Origin: Metaphire vulgaris
Lineage: Eukaryota > Annelida > Clitellata > Crassiclitellata > Megascolecidae
Direction: 5' to 3'
Assembly: GCA_018105865.1 (NCBI GenBank)
Contig: CM030852.1
Location: forward strand, 8,743,534 to 8,807,533
Length of the DNA: 64,000 nucleotides
The notes under the pieces are model-generated. The model was not told the origin of the DNA. It searched no databases and saw only the letters and a program-made list of their open reading frames with translations. The position numbers were made by a program, and so were the translations under genes. Positions 60,264 to 64,000 of this stretch are shown here, piece by piece (positions within the stretch are counted from its first letter, which is position 1; every line of letters starts with the position of its first letter).

Positions 60264-60591
60264 GTGACACTGGCCTAATCTATTGTTATGCAAAACTAAT
60301 GGAATTTGGCGTGTTAGGTCTGCGCTAAAGACGCGAGATAGGCTTCAATAACTGAAACTGCAGACGTGCGTGAGATCCTATTTTATCAAGTTTTAAACTA
60401 CGTCCACAGTGGACCGATTCTTTGATTTTGGCGTCAACATTTCCTGCTTTTTGGAGAGATTCATTTGTTGGACATATGCTCCCAATATTAGGCCTATCAT
60501 AGTATGGGAAGACATTTGCAGAAGCGTACAAATCTTTTTATCATTCAAAATCTAAACACGACATGTTCACTATTATAGGGTCAGTTGTAGA

Positions 60592-60776
60592 CAGTGGCGG
60601 CTCTAGGATTTGGCAAGTGGGGGGCCGTTGAGGTGGCAACTTCTAATCATGGGGGCCAACCATTTGTTGTTTAATGTATGTAGCATTAAGTATAGGGTCC
60701 CAACTGGGGGCCACTGGGGGCCAGGCACTCAATAGGGGGGCACGGGCCCTCTGGCTCCCCGGTGGAGCCGCCACTG
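60592..60776 (+). mobile_element. hAT-type MITE, family A copy 2
   Basis: 185 bp with CAGTGGCGGCTC / GAGCCGCCACTG ends and a perfect 8-bp duplication GTTGTAGA (60584-60591, 60777-60784). It is nearly identical to 681-869. Confidence 0.92.
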
Positions 60777-61013
60777 GTTGTAGATGCAAACACATATATG
60801 ATACATACAGCGCCATCAAGACAATAGTCTCAAGCCTAACACGCGACCGTTTTAATGTAAGCTATGTGTCGGTGGACATGCTAATGCCATGCAGAGATAA
60901 CCAACATCCGCCGTTATCCGGGTCGACAGCTCATCACAGTCAGAAGTTTCTCGATATTTCAAAAATATTGTTTGTTTAGTCTGTTACTTCAGCATTTATA
61001 ACTTGAAACCAGA

Positions 61014-61350
61014 TTTCAAATAGCAGTTCACAACATGAAATTTCCCGACGATTATTGTCAGAAGAAGGCAGCTCCCCGAGACACTGAACAAGTCATCTGT
61101 CCAAAAAACTGAGAGACCGGACTACTTTAGTCTGATACAAGAGAGGTTTTGATTTCTGTTTTGATTTCGGCTTTTTAAAACTGCATTTGTCATTTATTAA
61201 ATTCCTTCAACTAAATCTAAATTCCGTTTATTACAGTTTTTCGGATGAAGATTTTATTTTGTGAGATTCTGAATATCTGCTGCAATTGTATTCAGATCAA
61301 TGTATTTAGTGATTTTGCAAGATAATCGCGATTGAACGTTGGAATAACGG
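61014..61350 (+). pseudogene. 3' end of a cGAS-like receptor copy
   Basis: The plus strand reads FQIAVHNMKFPDDYCQK and EQVICPKN, then a stop, matching the last 40 codons of the 34.4-kb copy. The following 240 bases match its 3' flank in inverse orientation relative to the other loci. Nothing of the Mab-21 domain precedes it. Confidence 0.75.
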
Positions 61351-61445
61351 AGACGCTGACTGCGACTCAACAAACATGGCGGTGGTTAATTGCGGTGAGG
61401 TACAGGTGATTTGGCTTTCTAATCGCATATATGTTGATTGTGGAG

Positions 61446-61714
61446 CAGTGGGGGCTCCACCTGGGGGCCATGGGACCCGTGCCCCCTATTGAGTGCCTGG
61501 CCCCCCAGTGCCCCCCAGTTGAGACCCTATACTTAATGCTACATACATTAAACAACAAATGGCTGGCCCTTGATTAAAGGCCATGAAAATTTTAGGTAGG
61601 CCAAGCTTGGACCGTGTCGTGGTATCAAGTTCATAAGGTTAATATTTCTGTGGTTATAAAATACAATCGCCACCCCAACGGCCCCCCACTTGCCAAATCC
61701 TAGAGCCGCCACTG
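61446..61714 (-). mobile_element. hAT-type MITE, family A copy 3 (longest)
   Basis: 269 bp, inverted relative to copies 1 and 2. Ends CAGTGGGGGCTCC and GAGCCGCCACTG with a perfect 8-bp duplication TTGTGGAG (61438-61445, 61715-61722). It carries about 85 central bases missing from the shorter copies. Confidence 0.92.
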
Positions 61715-62113
61715 TTGTGGAGTACTATATATTTTGAATATATCGCGTATTTCTTTTGTAATTTATTAGTTTTCTTTGACCAAATATAAGTGGAATATTA
61801 TCAAGTGCATATAAACATGCAAAAATGAGTAATTAATGCAAGAGTAAAAATTATATTATCTGTATAAATGTTAACTTATCGCAAAAATCCGTTATATCGA
61901 TCGTTTAGACTCAGACCAAGGACTGAGCAATATAAAAGCGTAAGCATAGCACTGATACTCATTAAAAGTGCATAAACTGATACTCCATCTAGTGAGTTGT
62001 ATGATCATAATTTTCATTTGATGGCATAGCCCATCGAAGCATAACCGTCTTGGTCACGAGTCGCCATTTGAAAGTTAACTTTAGATGCTGTCGTGACAAT
62101 TGTGTAGCCATGA
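61715..62113. other. 5' flank of the tRNA cluster
   Basis: AT-rich until about 61960. From there the sequence containing GTCTTGGTCACGAGTC matches the upstream flanks of the other tRNA-Gly copies. Confidence 0.55.
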
Positions 62114-62184
62114 GCGTGAGTGGTATAGCGGTAGCATAGTTGCCTTCCAAGCAATTGACCCGGGTTCGACTCCCGGCTCACGCA
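62114..62184 (+). tRNA. trnG-UCC: tRNA-Gly(UCC)
   Basis: Identical in sequence to the gene at 6330-6400: paired acceptor GCGTGAG/CTCACGC, anticodon TCC, intact boxes A and B, and TTTT shortly downstream (ATTCATTTT). Confidence 0.94.
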
Positions 62185-62213
62185 TTCATTTTAAATTGAC
62201 ATCGAAGATACTG

Positions 62214-62374
62214 GCAGACTCAGAACCAGCTGGATAGATAACATTACGACATGGACTAATATGAAAGGAGCTCAACTAATGGAAGCAGCTAGAGAAAGGG
62301 AGCAGTGGAGAATTATTGTTCAGCGTTGCAGCCTACCTTCGCATAGCGAAGACGGCTTCATGACATGACATGAC
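62214..62374 (+). mobile_element. Short LINE 3' fragment next to the tRNA
   Basis: The frame reads GRLRTSWIDNITTWTNMKGA and QWRIIVQRC, a LINE protein tail, ending in CATGA repeats. An 8-bp duplication AGATACTG flanks it (62206-62213, 62375-62382). It inserted about 25 bases past the tRNA end. Confidence 0.8.
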
Positions 62375-62426
62375 AGATACTGACCTTAAGTCGCGAGTGC
62401 CGCAGTACATTAAAGCAATTCATATT

Positions 62427-62690
62427 CATCGTCATCATCATCACCATCATCATCACCATCATCATCATCATCATTTTCATCTTTCCTTCAGTAGTTGAAG
62501 ATAAGGTGACACCATGAATCAGGCATTTCCAGATAGTTTTTTCTTTTGATGTTTTTGATGTTGTTGTTATCGTCATTCCAGTCCATTCTCCCATATCGTC
62601 CACCCATCTTCTGTTCGACCGACCTCTTTTGTTGAATTGTTTGTTGTATGTTATCTTTGGTATTTCTTTGTATGTGACCAAAATAAGTTC
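62427..62690 (-). mobile_element. LINE 3' fragment with (GAT)n tail
   Basis: The minus strand reads KRGRSNRRWVDDMGEWTGMT and KTSKEKTIWKCLIHG, a LINE protein tail, followed by (GAT)n at 62473-62427. Confidence 0.75.
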
Positions 62691-62703
62691 AATTTGAGCC
62701 TTT

Positions 62704-63088
62704 GGGGTCGTCCATAAATTACGTCACGCGAAATTGGCACTTTTGACCCCCCACGTAACGCGACGTCACAAAACGTCGGAGCCCTCTAAAATATGACGTC
62801 ACAACGGGCCGACCCCCCATTTTCCGAAAAGTCTTGACAAGCAAAAAAGGCCATTCTTGTATTTTTTCCTCTCGAAAAACCCTGACAAGGAAAAAAAAGT
62901 CATAATTGTATTTTTCCTCTTCAAAATCCATGACAAAAAAAAAAGGGTCAAAGGTCATGACCTAAATTTTAAAGGTCATGACCTAACAAATTTTTGCGTG
63001 ACGTCACATTTACGGAACCCCCGTCGTCACACTTCGTCACAAATGGCCAGAACTCCCTAGCCACGTGACGTAATTTATGGACGACCCC
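62704..63088. mobile_element. 385-bp element with long inverted repeats, superfamily unsure
   Basis: The ends GGGGTCGTCCATAAATTACG and its inverse CGTAATTTATGGACGACCCC continue into CGTGACGTCAC-like sequence. Flanking TTT on both sides could be a 3-bp duplication. The interior has GACAAGCAAAAAAGGCC. Non-coding. Confidence 0.85.
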
Positions 63089-63109
63089 TTTGGCAGATGT
63101 GAAACAGAT

Positions 63110-63361
63110 TTCGTTTGGTATTGGTTCTTTTCATGACTTCTTCGTTTGTTTGTTTTTAGAAGTAATTACTGTGTTTCAAATCGCTTTCATGCAATACCTT
63201 TTCAGCATCGTTCAGCGATGTCAAATTCACTCTTGCCCTGCTCAGATTCATCTCTTTTAATGGTAACATTTCCCTAATGGAGCTGTACCTTAACCGTCTT
63301 GGTCACGAGTCACCTGTGAAAGTCAACAATAAAGTCTGTCTTGACGATTGCCAAGTGTAGA
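63110..63361 (+). repeat. Shared upstream flank of tRNA-Gly
   Basis: This matches the flanks of the tRNAs at 6400, 62114 and 63707, including GGTCACGAGTCACCTGTGAA and GTCTGTCTTGACGATTGCC. Such conserved flank suggests recent local copying. Confidence 0.7.
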
Positions 63362-63432
63362 GCGTGAGTGGTATAGCGGTAGCATAGTTGCCTTCCAAGC
63401 AATTGACCCGGGTTCGACTCCCGGCTCACGCA
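63362..63432 (+). tRNA. trnG-UCC: tRNA-Gly(UCC)
   Basis: Same 71-nt sequence as at 62114, with intact stems, anticodon TCC, internal promoter boxes and a downstream TTTT (AATCATTTT). It appears functional. Confidence 0.94.
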
Positions 63433-63706
63433 ATCATTTTAAATTGACATCGAAGATAACGATCTAAAGTCCCGAGTGTCGCAGTGCATTAAAGTAATTA
63501 CAGTGTTTCAAATCGGTGTCATGCAATACCTTCTCAACATCTCTCAGCGATGTCACATTCGCTCTTGCTCTGCTCAGATCATCTCTTGTCACGGTAACAT
63601 AAACATATCCCCTTATGGAGCTGTACCTTAACCGTCTTGGTCACGAGTCGCCTGTGAAATTACAGTGTTTCAGTCAGAGTCTGTCTTGACGTTTACAATG
63701 CGTAGA

Positions 63707-63755
63707 GCGTGAGTGGTATAGCGGTAGCATAGTTGCCTTCCAAGCAATTGACACG
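63707..63755 (+). pseudogene. Truncated tRNA-Gly(UCC)
   Basis: It matches the intact genes from the acceptor 5' strand through the anticodon arm. It then stops at ATTGACACGG, where receptor-related DNA begins; the T arm and 3' acceptor strand are missing. Confidence 0.9.
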
Positions 63756-63799
63756 GCCTTCATGACAGTAATACAATTTGACTTATCTTTTTAGGCCTA

Positions 63800-64000
63800 T
63801 CTGTTTCAATGCTCGAAAACGCGGAACAAGCAGTGTTTTAACAGAATTTGCGATGAGGTCATCTGTTCCTATACAATGAAGACTTTAATGCTGTGGTCGT
63901 GTGAAAAGAAGTCGCCTGACTTTTGGACCAATCACCTCAACGACGATTTAGTCAGAGAATTGTTGTTTGTTTTATGTCGATGGTTGACAAAGAGAAAATG
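63800..64000 (+). pseudogene. Rearranged cGAS-like receptor fragment, cut by the window end
   Basis: SMLENAEQA at about 63807-63833, normally downstream of the Mab-21 domain, precedes the Mab-21 block itself: VICSYTMKTLMLWSCEKKSP, FWTNHLNDDLVREL and RWLTKRK up to 64000. The order is therefore inverted relative to intact copies. The frame is open to the end of the window. Confidence 0.8.

Overview
This is eukaryotic nuclear DNA from an animal, most likely a marine invertebrate such as an ambulacrarian (inference; the species cannot be resolved). It has spliced exons with GT-AG or GC-AG borders, tRNA-derived SINEs, CR1-like LINE ends, hAT elements with 8-bp target duplications, long microsatellites and interstitial TTAGGG-type repeats. 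There are no operons, ribosome binding sites or CRISPR arrays. Most of the window is transposon-derived and intergenic.

Two recognisable protein families recur. The first is a cGAS-like receptor / Mab-21 nucleotidyltransferase family. It appears as broken copies or fragments at 7030-7560, 22030-23310, 26820-28937 and 34414-36493 (all minus), and at 61014-61350 and 63800-64000 (plus). Extra copies of its 3' flanking DNA lie at 2470-2540 and 5415-5640. The 34414-36493 copy is nearly complete: all three catalytic acids and the Mab-21 signatures are readable, and I find one reading-frame break. The second family is a small secreted protein with a fibrinogen-like CEMGLDGGGYTF motif. Its gene runs over 12128-17334 in at least three exons, a broken last exon lies at 1123-1545, and an orphan promoter plus signal-peptide exon lies at 25048-25193. 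One further possible gene, at 58075-58689 (minus), encodes a 204-residue protein with a RanBP2-type zinc finger.

RNA genes: intact tRNA-Gly(UCC) genes lie at 6330-6400 (minus), 62114-62184 and 63362-63432 (plus). Damaged copies lie at 33617-33699, 42585-42650, 44459-44530 and 63707-63755. The tRNA copies sit in segmental duplications that also carry receptor fragments, so tRNA and receptor have been copied together.

Layout: 1-5.4 kb transposon-rich DNA with a composite insertion; 5.4-7.6 kb tRNA plus receptor remnant; 7.6-12 kb MITEs and a SINE; 12-17.4 kb the secreted-protein gene; 18.4-21.6 kb foldback DNA and a LINE interrupted by a hAT element; 21.7-29 kb two duplicated receptor pseudogenes with a LINE and the orphan exon between them; 29-31 kb a palindromic tandem array; 31-36.6 kb a duplicated block ending in the best receptor copy; 38.4-44.7 kb a 1.85-kb unit in about three tandem copies; 44.8-57.9 kb LINE fragments and microsatellites; 58-64 kb the zinc-finger gene, MITEs, a tRNA-Gly cluster and two receptor fragments. 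If any receptor copy is expressed, the expected pathway is nucleic-acid sensing, cyclic dinucleotide synthesis and STING signalling; this follows from the family, not from this sequence.
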